Source: Spirochaetales bacterium
Lineage (GTDB): Bacteria > Spirochaetota > Spirochaetia > DSM-27196 > Salinispiraceae
Direction of reading: 5' to 3'
Assembly (NCBI GenBank): GCA_009991955.1
Contig: JAACWS010000023.1
Location: 48,118-112,117 of the forward strand
DNA: 64,000 bases
The notes under the pieces were generated by a model. The model saw only the letters and a list, made by a program, of their open reading frames with translations, was not told the DNA's origin and did not search any database. Shown here piece after piece: positions 51,124-60,459 of the stretch. The first letter of the stretch is position 1, and every line of letters begins with the position of its first letter. The position numbers and the translations under genes are program-made.

Positions 51124-52425
51124 TTAAAATAGAACCCGAACTGGGTTTTCGATAGTCTTCTTAAGCTCACTCAAGAACTTACCACCCATCGCTCCGTCAA
51201 TAACCCTGTGATCACAACTAAGGGTCATCTTCATGAGGTTCGCAGCCTTTAGTTCCCCGTTTTCGTCAAAGACTGGGGTCTTTTTCACTTCTCCTAGAGC
51301 AAGAATCGCACTTCCTGGAGGGTTAATGATTGCGGTAAATTCTTCGACCCCAAAGCTCCCTAAATTCGAAATACTGAAGGTAGCAGCGGTATACTCGTCG
51401 GGTTTGAGGCTTCCATTTCCTACCTTTTCGATAAGAACCTTGAGCTCGCTGTCGATCTGTACAACCCCTTTATTTCCTACGTTTCGAACTATAGGAGTGA
51501 TAAGGCCGTTTCCAAGGTCCACAGCCAGTCCGATATCAATACTTCCAAACTGGACAATTTTATCTCCAAACCAACCAGCATTCACCTGAGGGTATCTCTT
51601 GAGAGCTTCTGCTACCATCTTCATAATGAAGGCATTAAAACTTACTTTGGAAGGCACTTCCTTATTCACCATATTTCGAGCGGCAACGAGAGAGTCCATT
51701 TCTACCGAGTTTTTCAGGTAGTAGTGAGGTGCACTAAACTTACTTTCGGCAAGCCTTTTTGCGATAACTGCCCTTTTGCCTGCAACTGGTATTTCAACGT
51801 CCTCTCCGGCGGTCCGGGCAGGAGCAAAGGTCATCGGAGCCCCCGAGGAGACTGCAACTCCCTGGTTTCCTGCGGTACTAGCCGTTGGAGAGAAGGTTTC
51901 CACATCTCGCTTAACAACCCGACCACCAGGGCCAGAGCCCGGGATCTGAGAAATATCTAAACCTTTTTCTTCGGCAATTTTTCGAGCGAGGGGGCTTGAC
52001 TTTCCACTGCCGCTAGTAGGGCTACTTCCTCCACCGGAAGACCTAGTTGTTGCAGGTGTTGAACTCGCTCCTTGGGAATTTGGAGCTTCTACCGCCACCG
52101 GCTTGTCCGCGGTTTCTGGGGCGGTGGCCGCGAGGGCAGCGGACTTCGCAGATTTTGCTTCGGCTTCCAACCCACTAATATCTTCACCCGACTCACCAAT
52201 AATTGCGATTACGTCACCGACCTTTGCTCCACCACCTTCCGGAACAATGATACTTAAAAGCACCCCCTCCTGGGCGGACTCATACTCCATAGACGCCTTG
52301 TCGGTTTCTACTTCACAGAGAACATCGCCAGTCGAAACCGAATCACCAACTTGCATGCTCCATTTTAGGATCGTTCCTTCTTCCATGGTAGGTGAAAGAG
52401 CAATCATCTGTACATTTTCTGCCAT
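51124..52425 (-). CDS. pdhC: Dihydrolipoamide acetyltransferase (E2)
   Basis: Core of the pyruvate dehydrogenase complex. One lipoyl domain with the lipoylated Lys in EVETDKASMEYE, an Ala/Ser/Pro linker, a peripheral-subunit-binding domain (SPLARKIAEEKGLDISQIPGSG) and the catalytic domain ending with HRVIDGAMGGKFLSELK, where the His and Asp are catalytic. 433 residues. CTAAAGGAG precedes the ATG. Confidence 0.95.
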   Translation of the reverse strand: MAENVQMIALSPTMEEGTILKWSMQVGDSVSTGDVLCEVETDKASMEYESAQEGVLLSIIVPEGGGAKVGDVIAIIGESGEDISGLEAEAKSAKSAALAATAPETADKPVAVEAPNSQGASSTPATTRSSGGGSSPTSGSGKSSPLARKIAEEKGLDISQIPGSGPGGRVVKRDVETFSPTASTAGNQGVAVSSGAPMTFAPARTAGEDVEIPVAGKRAVIAKRLAESKFSAPHYYLKNSVEMDSLVAARNMVNKEVPSKVSFNAFIMKMVAEALKRYPQVNAGWFGDKIVQFGSIDIGLAVDLGNGLITPIVRNVGNKGVVQIDSELKVLIEKVGNGSLKPDEYTAATFSISNLGSFGVEEFTAIINPPGSAILALGEVKKTPVFDENGELKAANLMKMTLSCDHRVIDGAMGGKFLSELKKTIENPVRVLF

Positions 52426-52438
52426 TTTTCAGTCTCCT

Positions 52439-53419
52439 TTAGTTCAGATACAGAACCTTTTTTGCTGCGGTTACAATTTTTTCTACCGAAGGCTGAACCG
52501 CAAGCTCCAGGGTATGATTGTAGGGCATTGGAACATCCTCACTGGCGATAAACTCCACTGGGGCATCAAGATCATCGAAACAGTTACTACTAATGAGGAA
52601 CGCCAGATGGCTACCCACACTGGCGATGGGCCAAGCCTCGTCGATAACTACTGCCCTGTTGGTCTTTCGTACCGACTGATAGACCGTGACTTCGTCGAGT
52701 GGCCGAAGGCTTATGAGGTCAACAACCTCGGCTGATACCCCTTGGGCTTCAAGAGCCTTCGCTGCTTCAAGGGCCATCTGAACCGGCTTTCCGAAAGTTA
52801 TGAGGGTAACATCAGTACCTTCCCGCTTAATGTCGGCCTTATCTAAGGGCAACAGATATTCCTCCGCCGGTACCTCTCCTTGAAATCCGTACATCATTTC
52901 GGCTTCCAAGAAAATCACTGGGTTGTTATCCCGAATAGCGGACTTTAACAGACCCTTACCATCGTAAGGTGTCGAGGGAGCCACAACCTTGAGACCCGGA
53001 ATATGGGCAAAGTAGCTGGCAAAACTCTGGCTGTGCTGGGAACTCAGATACTCCGCTGGTCCATTTGGCCCCCGAACTACCATCGGAACACTCAACTGCC
53101 CGCCAGACATATGGCGCAACTTGGCAGCATTATTCACCAATTGGTCTAATGCGAGCAGGCCAAAGTTGAAGGTCATCCACTCCACGATTGGACGCAGACC
53201 AGCGGTTGCGGCTCCAACCGCAAGACCTGTGAACCCTAATTCCGCAATCGGAGTATCTACAACCCGATGGGGTCCATATTTATCTAAGAGACCTTTTGAT
53301 ACCTTGTAAGCGCCGTTATACTCGGCCACTTCTTCGCCCAGGAGGAAAACCTTGTCATCCCGAGCCATTTCTTCATCCATTGCCTGATTTAGTGCTTCGC
53401 GAAATGTAATCAATGCCAT
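52439..53419 (-). CDS. pdhB: Pyruvate dehydrogenase E1 beta subunit
   Basis: 326 residues. LITFREALNQAMDEEMARDDKVFLLGEEVAEYNGAYKVSKGL is the usual N terminus; EWMTFNFGLLALDQLVNNAAK, the E1-beta core and the final C-terminal domain DLISLRPLD follow. It forms the alpha2-beta2 E1 with PdhA. GGGAGAAAA precedes the ATG. Twelve bp separate it from pdhA. Confidence 0.95.
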   Translation of the reverse strand: MALITFREALNQAMDEEMARDDKVFLLGEEVAEYNGAYKVSKGLLDKYGPHRVVDTPIAELGFTGLAVGAATAGLRPIVEWMTFNFGLLALDQLVNNAAKLRHMSGGQLSVPMVVRGPNGPAEYLSSQHSQSFASYFAHIPGLKVVAPSTPYDGKGLLKSAIRDNNPVIFLEAEMMYGFQGEVPAEEYLLPLDKADIKREGTDVTLITFGKPVQMALEAAKALEAQGVSAEVVDLISLRPLDEVTVYQSVRKTNRAVVIDEAWPIASVGSHLAFLISSNCFDDLDAPVEFIASEDVPMPYNHTLELAVQPSVEKIVTAAKKVLYLN

Positions 53420-53431
53420 TGGTTTTCTCCC

Positions 53432-54427
53432 TTACTCGGCGTAAATATCTTCGTACATTGTGTGCAGTGGAGGTTCGGGGCTCTCTTCTGCATATTCGAC
53501 CGACTCTTGCACCCGCTTCTTGATGGAATCATCGAGGGCTTTGAAATCAGCCTCGGTAATCAACTTAGACTCAATCATATCGGATTTGAGCTGAATGATT
53601 GGATCTTGCTGTTTGTAGCTTTCTAGCTCTTCCTTGGTTCTATATTTAGCGGGGTCGGACATCGAGTGTCCCTTATAACGATAGGTTTTCAAGTCGACGA
53701 GGAATGATTTTCCTGTCTTTCTGGACTCGTCAACGATCTGCTTCATAGATTCGTAAACCGTCAACACGTTCATACCGTCGATTGTTCGACCTTCTACACC
53801 GTAGCCTTCGGCCTTGATAGCAAAATCTTCGATCGCACTCACTCGCTTGACCGCAGTTCCCATACCAAAGTGATTATTTTCTACTATATAAATAATGGGG
53901 ATTTTCCAAATGGCTGCTAGATTTAGGCTCTCGTGAAAGGCTCCCTGGTGAATTGCCCCATCCCCAAAGTAACAAAGGGTAACACCCATGTCTTTGGTCT
54001 TACCAAGTTTGAAGTCGTAGGCACTCTTAAAGGCTACACCCGTGGCAATAGGAATCTGAGCGCCTACGATACCGTTTCCCCCGAACATATGTTTCTCAAG
54101 ATCAAACATATGCATGGAGCCACCCTTTCCTCGGCTACATCCAGTAATCTTTCCATAGAGCTCGGACATGATAGATTTTGGATCCATACCACAGGCAAGC
54201 GCGTGGCCGTGATCTCGGTAAGAAGTAAGGACATAATCTCGTTTTAGGTCGAGGGCTCGAATTGTACCGAGGGCAATGGCCTCTTGGCCGATATAGAGGT
54301 GACAAAACCCTCCAATTTTCTTTAAGCCGTACATCTGACCGGCTTTTTCTTCGAACCTTCGTATAAGAAGCATGTCTTGAAGAAGTCCGTGGAGGAATTC
54401 TGTGTCATACTTTTTCTTTGAACTCAT
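53432..54427 (-). CDS. pdhA: Pyruvate dehydrogenase E1 alpha subunit
   Basis: 331 residues. Thiamine pyrophosphate motif CYFGDGAIHQGAFHESLNLA ending at ENN, and the start MLLIRRFEEKAGQMYGLKKIGGFCHLYIGQEA, are as in E1-alpha. SYRDHGHALACGMDP and the phosphorylation-loop-like YRYKGHSMSDP are also present. AAGGGAG precedes the ATG. First enzyme of the pyruvate dehydrogenase complex. Confidence 0.95.
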   Translation of the reverse strand: MSSKKKYDTEFLHGLLQDMLLIRRFEEKAGQMYGLKKIGGFCHLYIGQEAIALGTIRALDLKRDYVLTSYRDHGHALACGMDPKSIMSELYGKITGCSRGKGGSMHMFDLEKHMFGGNGIVGAQIPIATGVAFKSAYDFKLGKTKDMGVTLCYFGDGAIHQGAFHESLNLAAIWKIPIIYIVENNHFGMGTAVKRVSAIEDFAIKAEGYGVEGRTIDGMNVLTVYESMKQIVDESRKTGKSFLVDLKTYRYKGHSMSDPAKYRTKEELESYKQQDPIIQLKSDMIESKLITEADFKALDDSIKKRVQESVEYAEESPEPPLHTMYEDIYAE

Positions 54428-54453
54428 GAGTATTCTCCCTTAGTGTAAATAAC

Positions 54454-54891
54454 TTAAGCCCCGGCTTGTTCGTGAGTACCTTCGGAGGGTCGATAAGCGT
54501 CTATATTCATTATTACTGTTTCGAGGACACAAAGCTCCGAAGGATCGGCGTTCACTTTCCAAAAATTACCCAGATTTCCACCCAAGGCCTCGATTACCGT
54601 TGAAATGAGATCGGGAGCATCAAGGACCTTTGCATTTCCTTGAACGTTGATTACTCGATCCTTCGTTGGGGTTCCAAACATCCAGCCGACCTGATCGTTG
54701 ATTCTGATTTGTTGAACCTTTTGGCTGGCCGGAGAAGCAAGTGAATAAAGTCGACCTTCCTGTCCCCGAATCATCGCGACTGTCATCCAACGCATCATTG
54801 GCCACCCAAGGGCGTCGTAGGTACTAAGTACCCCACTTGGGTACTTTTCGAGAACCGAATCTAATTCGTTCAATAGCTGTTTGAAATCCAT
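54454..54891 (-). CDS. Pyridoxamine 5'-phosphate oxidase-like flavin/stress protein
   Basis: 145 residues. Split-barrel fold of the general stress protein 26 kind: SGVLSTYDALGWPMMRWMTVAMI, EGRLYSLASPASQKVQQI, VGWMFGTPTKDRVINVQGNAKV. It probably binds FMN or a related cofactor; the reaction is unknown. It starts 22 bp inside the lipoate ligase gene with GAGGAG just before the ATG and sits between lplA and pdhA, so it is co-transcribed with the PDH complex. Confidence 0.8.
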   Translation of the reverse strand: MDFKQLLNELDSVLEKYPSGVLSTYDALGWPMMRWMTVAMIRGQEGRLYSLASPASQKVQQIRINDQVGWMFGTPTKDRVINVQGNAKVLDAPDLISTVIEALGGNLGNFWKVNADPSELCVLETVIMNIDAYRPSEGTHEQAGA

Positions 54892-55916
54892 AAAATCTCC
54901 TCTCCGTAGGACTTTTTTCCTAGATCGTTTAATTTTTCTAAAGTGCTCTTTAGGGCCTCTGGTTTCCAGGGCATGCGGTCGTATAAATAGTCTAAGGTAA
55001 CCCTTCCCCCAAAAACTATAGGTTTTGGAAAATCGATAGCAGTAGGTACCTCGGAGTTAGACAAGGTTACTTGTACTCCCAGACCGCCAACAACCTTTAG
55101 GACCAGTCTTTGTTCCGATCTTTCAACGGCGCAAAAAAACTCATGAGTTCTCCCAAAGGTCCAACTCCACGATCGATACATCGACAAAAGTGGTTCTATC
55201 CCAGAGTCAGCAAATTCTACACCGTAGTCACGAACGTTCTTTCGGGGGCTGAAGGTCGCCAACCCTTCCACGGCCCGAGCAACTATCGCTTCAAGGGTAA
55301 TCTTAGGATCCAACTCCACAAGATTAACTACTTTATGGGGGTGAGAGTCGACCCAGTGACCATCAAGACGGTATTGTTTGTCGCCTTTTAAGCCCTTGAG
55401 GCTATTCCCCAGCCCCTGCCGGTCCGCGTCAACGAGCAAGGTGCCGTGATGCATGACCCTATCTTTTTTATACCAAAGGGCATTTCCAGAGAATTTTCGC
55501 CCCTGGGATAACAAATCACCTCGGGCAGAAATTTCAACCGGAATATCCAACCCCTTCAGTACCTCAGAAAAGAACTCCAAATTCTTCATCTGATCAAAGG
55601 GATGCCTCGGGCCAAGAAATGAGTAATTCAAGTTACCCAAATCGTGAAAAACGGTGCCTCCACCTGACATCCTGCGCAGGATCGGTACCTTATTTTCTAC
55701 TAACCATGGAACATTACCTTCATACCAGATATTTTGGTGTTTACCACAGACCACCGATCGTCGGTTTACATAAAATACTAGCAGAGTATCTTTATCTTCC
55801 AGACTTTCGAAAAGTACATGCTCCAACGCGAGATTTTCCCAGGGATCTGTACTGGTGAGAACGTACACGCCTGCTCGTCGAAACCTACTAATTTCTTCCG
55901 AATCAAACTTGAGCAT
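54870..55916 (-). CDS. lplA: Lipoate-protein ligase A
   Basis: 348 residues. Attaches lipoate to the E2 lipoyl domain. Family motifs: VVCGKHQNIWYEGN, RRMSGGGTVFHDLGNLNYSF, GRKFSGNALWY with the catalytic Lys, and MHHGTLLVD. A C-terminal accessory domain is included. It heads the operon lplA-ppox-pdhA-pdhB-pdhC-lpdA, so supply of lipoylated enzyme is linked to its synthesis. No clear Shine-Dalgarno site is seen before ATG 55916. Confidence 0.92.
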   Translation of the reverse strand: MLKFDSEEISRFRRAGVYVLTSTDPWENLALEHVLFESLEDKDTLLVFYVNRRSVVCGKHQNIWYEGNVPWLVENKVPILRRMSGGGTVFHDLGNLNYSFLGPRHPFDQMKNLEFFSEVLKGLDIPVEISARGDLLSQGRKFSGNALWYKKDRVMHHGTLLVDADRQGLGNSLKGLKGDKQYRLDGHWVDSHPHKVVNLVELDPKITLEAIVARAVEGLATFSPRKNVRDYGVEFADSGIEPLLSMYRSWSWTFGRTHEFFCAVERSEQRLVLKVVGGLGVQVTLSNSEVPTAIDFPKPIVFGGRVTLDYLYDRMPWKPEALKSTLEKLNDLGKKSYGEEILWISNSY

Positions 55917-56253
55917 GCGTGAAGTACTCCATGACTCTATAATGAGGACCTCTAAAACCTATTTTTATTGTCAGGTCTATCATTGCACCCCACTGACTCA
56001 AGAACGCAGGATACACCGGACTCCAGGTTTTTATATTTCCAATAGAAGTATATGCACTTTCTGAACCCGAGGCAAGAAAGGTACGAATACAACTCCGAAG
56101 AACCAGAGAAATTTCTGACTAAATAGGTAATATTTTATTGATTTTCTTTCTGAATCGGCTTAATGTATCGGGAAATGGTGGTTAAGAGGTTTGGATTTCT
56201 AGTATAATTAGGAGACCAAATTAAAGTAAGAATGAATTCTACGAGGAGGAGCT
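55917..56253. other. Divergent control region of the PDH and NQR operons
   Basis: 337 bp without a gene. A perfect TATAAT at 56203-56208 is the likely -10 of the nqr operon, with no good -35 at 17 bp; the leader would be about 40 nt. I see no known riboswitch and no candidate for nqrA. On the minus strand I could not find a convincing lplA promoter. Confidence 0.5.
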
Positions 56254-57462
56254 GTGTTTCAAAAACAAGCTATCATGCGGAAGGTGGTGTATTCGTTAAT
56301 ACCCATTTCTCTATGGTCCCTGTACTTGTATGGTTGGCGGGTGCTGGCCGTAACTGGAGTCGTATTCGGAGTTGGCGTCCTTTCTGAATTTGTCATGGAA
56401 AAGGCACGAAACAAGAAAGTGAGCGAAGCTGTGTTGGTGACCTCGGCTCTCCTTGCACTCTCGCTACCTCCGGGGGTCCCTTTGTGGGTCGCTGCGGTAG
56501 CGTCGGCTTTCGCCGTAGTAATGGGTAAAGGTGTTTACGGCGGATTCGGTCGTAATATTTTCAATCCAGCGATTACTGGACGGATTTTCACCTATATCTC
56601 CTTTCCGCTCCTTCTCCAAACTACCTGGATGATACCCGGTGGATTTGGAACTCTAGGAATGAACGGACAGGCTACCTCGAGCTCAATTATTGAGGCGGTT
56701 TTTGTCCTCCTCATTATTGGAGTAGCATTTCTCCTTATTACGAAAAATTACGAAAAGAAAGGCTTCGTTTTATGGACGATTCTTGGCTCGGTCGCAGTTA
56801 CTATCCTCCTTTACGTAATTACAGCCTATTCGGGGCTTTTGGGTCCGGAAATCGATGTTGTTGCAACAGTTACCCCCCTCGAAATCTACCGGGGAGCAAC
56901 CGGAGAAACCTTACCTGCTGCCTATAGTTACCTTCGAGAGAACAGCCTTCTTAATCTATTTTTAGGCCGACGCAGTGGCTCTATTGGGGAGTCATCGATC
57001 CTTCTCATTTCCTTGGCCGGCATCTACCTCATCTACACTAAGACCGCCAACTGGAGAATGATTGTCATGACACTGGTTTCGGCAGCTCTTCTGACGGGAA
57101 TCCTGTTTTTTACCGGTGCCATGACCCGTCTTTCCCCTATGATGAGTCCCGAAGGTAAAACTCTTTTGGAAAGCCTCGAAATGATTACGAAATTTCTCTT
57201 TAGTGGAAGTTTATTTTTTGTGGCTGTATTCATGTCAACGGACCCTGTTTCTGCACCGAACAAACCTTCGAGCCAGCTCGTTTATGGCTTGCTCATCGGT
57301 GGTGTAACAATAGTCATCCGAGTCTTTTCGGGCTTCCCCGAAGGAACAAGTTTCGGAATTCTCATTGCAAATACCTTTGCCAGCCTCATAGACGAAGTAA
57401 TGCCTTCCCCAAAAAAGAAGGCAAAGGCCGCCGCACCGGCTCAAGCATCGGCGAAGGCCTAG
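56254..57462 (+). CDS. nqrB: Na+-translocating NADH:quinone reductase subunit B
   Basis: 402 residues, ten or so membrane helices. The region GRNIFNPAITGRIFTYISFP and the flavin attachment site GMNGQATSSS (Thr141; the family motif is SGAT) are present. NqrB carries covalent FMN and riboflavin and takes part in sodium transport. GTG start with GGAG 5 bp before. No nqrA precedes it. The C terminus is Lys/Ala-rich. Confidence 0.9.
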   Translation: MFQKQAIMRKVVYSLIPISLWSLYLYGWRVLAVTGVVFGVGVLSEFVMEKARNKKVSEAVLVTSALLALSLPPGVPLWVAAVASAFAVVMGKGVYGGFGRNIFNPAITGRIFTYISFPLLLQTTWMIPGGFGTLGMNGQATSSSIIEAVFVLLIIGVAFLLITKNYEKKGFVLWTILGSVAVTILLYVITAYSGLLGPEIDVVATVTPLEIYRGATGETLPAAYSYLRENSLLNLFLGRRSGSIGESSILLISLAGIYLIYTKTANWRMIVMTLVSAALLTGILFFTGAMTRLSPMMSPEGKTLLESLEMITKFLFSGSLFFVAVFMSTDPVSAPNKPSSQLVYGLLIGGVTIVIRVFSGFPEGTSFGILIANTFASLIDEVMPSPKKKAKAAAPAQASAKA

Positions 57463-57471
57463 GGAGAAGTT

Positions 57472-58089
57472 ATGAACAAGAACGGATTGACGTATACCAT
57501 ACTATTTTCTTTCGTGATTACCTTTATTTTTGTATTTTTGCTCGCCTTAGCAAATGTAAGCACCCTCGGAATCGTCGAGGAAAACGCCCAGGTAAACGAA
57601 TACCGAGCCATCTTGAGTGCCTTTGGAATTGAATACAATCCTTTAGATAACCAAGATATTATCGCTAAGTATGGTCAAATACAGAAACGAGAATCCCCGG
57701 AAGGGCCGTATTACGAGGCCACGATTGATGGGGAGACTGCATACGCCCTACCCTCTACGGGATCGGGCCTTTGGGGGACGATTGAGGTTGTAATGGGAGT
57801 TTCCGGTGATCTTACCCGTTTCACCGGGCTCACTGTAATAACCCATAACGAGACCCCCGGCTTGGGCGGTAGAATTACCGAGTCTTGGTTCACCGATCAG
57901 TACGTGGGCCAGCGAATCCCAGAAAACGGTCAACTGGGAATGACCTCGGGTGATGGAGCAGGAGATCCAAATAAGGATGACGATTCAATTGATGCAATTA
58001 CCGGTGCCACCCGTACCAGTGATAGTATGAAAGCTATTGTCGCGTCGGCCCTGGCTCGAATGAAGACAATTGTAGGAGGAAATACATGA
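57472..58089 (+). CDS. nqrC: Na+-translocating NADH:quinone reductase subunit C
   Basis: 205 residues. One N-terminal membrane helix (ILFSFVITFIFVFLLALAN) and a periplasmic FMN-binding domain with ETPGLGGRI and the covalent FMN site DAITGATRTS (Thr180). GGGAG precedes the ATG. It overlaps nqrD by ATGA. Confidence 0.93.
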   Translation: MNKNGLTYTILFSFVITFIFVFLLALANVSTLGIVEENAQVNEYRAILSAFGIEYNPLDNQDIIAKYGQIQKRESPEGPYYEATIDGETAYALPSTGSGLWGTIEVVMGVSGDLTRFTGLTVITHNETPGLGGRITESWFTDQYVGQRIPENGQLGMTSGDGAGDPNKDDDSIDAITGATRTSDSMKAIVASALARMKTIVGGNT

Positions 58090-58709
58090 GTCAGACGAAA
58101 GATATTCTAAAAAATAACCTTTGGGATAATAACCCAATCCTCATTCAGATCCTTGGTATTTGTTCTACCTTGGCGGTAACAAATCTCTTGTCGAACACCC
58201 TCATTATGACCTTAGGGGTGAGCTTCGTAACTGCTTTGAGCAGTCTTACCCTTTCGGCGATAAAAAAGTTGATTCCTCGTAAGGTTCGAATGATAGTGCA
58301 GACCCTGGTTATTGCCTTCTACGTAATTATAGTCGACATCTTGCTCAAGGCTTATTCGCCCGAGATTAGCAAGAACCTTGGGCCCTACGTTGGTCTAATA
58401 ATTACGAACTGTATCATCATGGGTCGCGCTGAGGCCTTTGCCCAATCGAACCCTCCGGGACTCAGTTTTTGGGATGGACTTACAAGCGGTTTAGGATACA
58501 TGTCCGTACTCATGCTCATTGCTTTTGTACGAGAACTTCTGGGCTTTGGTACGCTTTTCGGATATCGGGTCATGCCAATGGCCTTTACTTCAGGTGGTTA
58601 TAACTGGACTATCATGGTCATGGCACCGAGCGCGTTCTTCCTGGTTGGAATTCTCCTCTGGATCTCAAAATCTATAATGCTCAAAAACGAAACCGGAGGT
58701 AAAAAATGA
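58086..58709 (+). CDS. nqrD: Na+-translocating NADH:quinone reductase subunit D
   Basis: 207 residues, six membrane helices. NPILIQILGICSTLAVTN near the N terminus and GLIITNCIIMGRAEAFA carry the two half-membrane motifs with the Cys residues (GIC, TNC) that hold the intramembrane 2Fe-2S cluster with NqrE. Overlaps both neighbours by 4 bases. Confidence 0.93.
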   Translation: MSQTKDILKNNLWDNNPILIQILGICSTLAVTNLLSNTLIMTLGVSFVTALSSLTLSAIKKLIPRKVRMIVQTLVIAFYVIIVDILLKAYSPEISKNLGPYVGLIITNCIIMGRAEAFAQSNPPGLSFWDGLTSGLGYMSVLMLIAFVRELLGFGTLFGYRVMPMAFTSGGYNWTIMVMAPSAFFLVGILLWISKSIMLKNETGGKK

Positions 58710-59299
58710 GCCCAATACTAAATCCCTTTTCCCTCTTTTTTGCATCGATTTTCACATCGAATATACTCTTGGCCAATTTTTTAGGAATGTGTTCGTTCAT
58801 ATCTATCTCGAAAGATATGAAAAGTTCAAATGGATTAGGACTGGCCGTTACCTTCGTTCTGGTCATCACTGGGATGGCAAACTGGGCGGTTCTCCACCTG
58901 ATTCTCATACCCTTGGGCCTTGAATACCTTCGGTACATCGTATTCATCGTGGTAATAGCGGCGGTGGTACAGATTCTGGAAATGGTCATCGACCGAGTAA
59001 GTCCAGCCCTCTACATGAGTTTGGGAATCTTCTTACCCCTCATTACCGTCAACTGTGCAATCTTAGGTGTAGTCCTTTTTATAGAAATTCGTGCTTACAC
59101 CTTCGTGCAGAGTATAATCTTTTCCCTCGGCTCAGGTTTAGGATGGTGGTTAGCAATTATGGCTCTGTCGGCAATTCGGAAAAAGGTAGACAAGGCCCCA
59201 GTACCCGCTGGACTGCAGGGAGCTGGCATTACCCTTATTACAATTGGATTTATGGCAATGGCGTTTATCGGATTTTCCGGTATGCTCCAGGTTCAGTAA
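58706..59299 (+). CDS. nqrE: Na+-translocating NADH:quinone reductase subunit E
   Basis: 197 residues, six membrane helices. IFTSNILLANFLGMCSFISIS and FLPLITVNCAILGVVLF hold the paired Cys motifs matching NqrD. The length and the LGMCSFI variant point to NqrE rather than RnfA. Confidence 0.93.
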   Translation: MSPILNPFSLFFASIFTSNILLANFLGMCSFISISKDMKSSNGLGLAVTFVLVITGMANWAVLHLILIPLGLEYLRYIVFIVVIAAVVQILEMVIDRVSPALYMSLGIFLPLITVNCAILGVVLFIEIRAYTFVQSIIFSLGSGLGWWLAIMALSAIRKKVDKAPVPAGLQGAGITLITIGFMAMAFIGFSGMLQVQ

Positions 59300-59323
59300 C
59301 TAGGCAGAAAAAGGAGTATTTGA

Positions 59324-60448
59324 ATGACCATGGAAGCCCTACTCTTAGCTCCAGTGTCCCTGGGATTTATCTCGGCGATATTAGGGGCCCTCATTTCTGT
59401 CACCGACTCGGTAGTGAACAACTACGGAGAGGTCGATATCAACATCAATAATGGTAAGAAGAGTCTAAAAGTAAAAGGTGGAAGTCCACTTCTCGGAACT
59501 TTGGCAGAAAAGGATATTTTTATTCCCAGTGCCTGTGGAGGAAGAGGTAGTTGTGGTGCCTGTAAGGTCCAGGTACTTTCTGACGTCGGCCCCCACCTAC
59601 CTACTGAAATCCCTTATCTAACAAAAGAAGAACAAGCTCAAAATGTTCGTCTCTCTTGTCAGATAAAGCTTAAGGCTGGAATCGAAATTCAAATCCCCGA
59701 AGCCCTCTTTAATATTCGTAAACTAAAAACAAAGGTAAAAAAAATCACCAGCGTTACCCACGATATCAGAGAAGTGCTCCTAGAGGTTCCTGAAGGAACC
59801 GATCTTCCGTATGTTCCCGGGCAATATGGTCAATTTGAGGTGCCACCCTACGACAAAATTAAGGAGCCTACCCAACGAGCGTATTCCTTTAGTTCGAATC
59901 CGAATGACAAGAAACATTTGGAGTTTCTCATTCGACTGGTACCCGGCGGAATTGTAACTTCCTATGTTCACCAGCATCTGAAAGAAGGACAAACCATCAA
60001 CGTCGTAGCACCGGTGGGAGAGTTCCACGTCCACGATACTGGTGCTCAAATGATTTGTGTAGCCGGAGGATCGGGTATGGCGCCTTTTAAGTCTATTTTT
60101 GCCAATATGGTTGATTCGGGCGAAATAGATAAACGCGAAGTTTGGTATTTCTTTGGTGCTCGCACAACCAAAGACATTTTTTACTTGGATTGGTTATCGG
60201 AACTCGAAAAGAAGTACCCGACCTTCCACTTTATTGCGGCTCTCTCCGAACCCCAAGAAGGAGATGGTTGGACCGGAGAAACTGGACTCATTACCGATGT
60301 TCTTCACAAATACCTCACTACTGTTATTTCTGAGGGAAACAAAGAAGGATATTTATGTGGAAGCCCCGGTATGCTCGATGCTTGTATGGCAGTTATGAGA
60401 AAAAACAACATGCAAGAAGACAAGATATACTTTGACAAGTTCGCCTAG
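59324..60448 (+). CDS. nqrF: Na+-translocating NADH:quinone reductase subunit F
   Basis: 374 residues. Electron entry point: an N-terminal helix, a 2Fe-2S ferredoxin domain with C71, C77, C80 and C112 (CGGRGSCGAC ... LSCQ), an FAD domain (RAYSFSSNP) and an NADH domain (CVAGGSGMAPFKSI, ending YLCGSPGMLDACM). A plasmid-type C-terminal KIYFDKFA is normal. AAAAGGAG lies about 9 bp before the ATG. Confidence 0.94.
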   Translation: MTMEALLLAPVSLGFISAILGALISVTDSVVNNYGEVDININNGKKSLKVKGGSPLLGTLAEKDIFIPSACGGRGSCGACKVQVLSDVGPHLPTEIPYLTKEEQAQNVRLSCQIKLKAGIEIQIPEALFNIRKLKTKVKKITSVTHDIREVLLEVPEGTDLPYVPGQYGQFEVPPYDKIKEPTQRAYSFSSNPNDKKHLEFLIRLVPGGIVTSYVHQHLKEGQTINVVAPVGEFHVHDTGAQMICVAGGSGMAPFKSIFANMVDSGEIDKREVWYFFGARTTKDIFYLDWLSELEKKYPTFHFIAALSEPQEGDGWTGETGLITDVLHKYLTTVISEGNKEGYLCGSPGMLDACMAVMRKNNMQEDKIYFDKFA

Positions 60449-60459
60449 GGAGAAACTGT

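Noticed and set aside
55917..56253. Missing nqrA as a short or broken gene
   Set aside because: No frame in this stretch resembles NqrA and it is too short.
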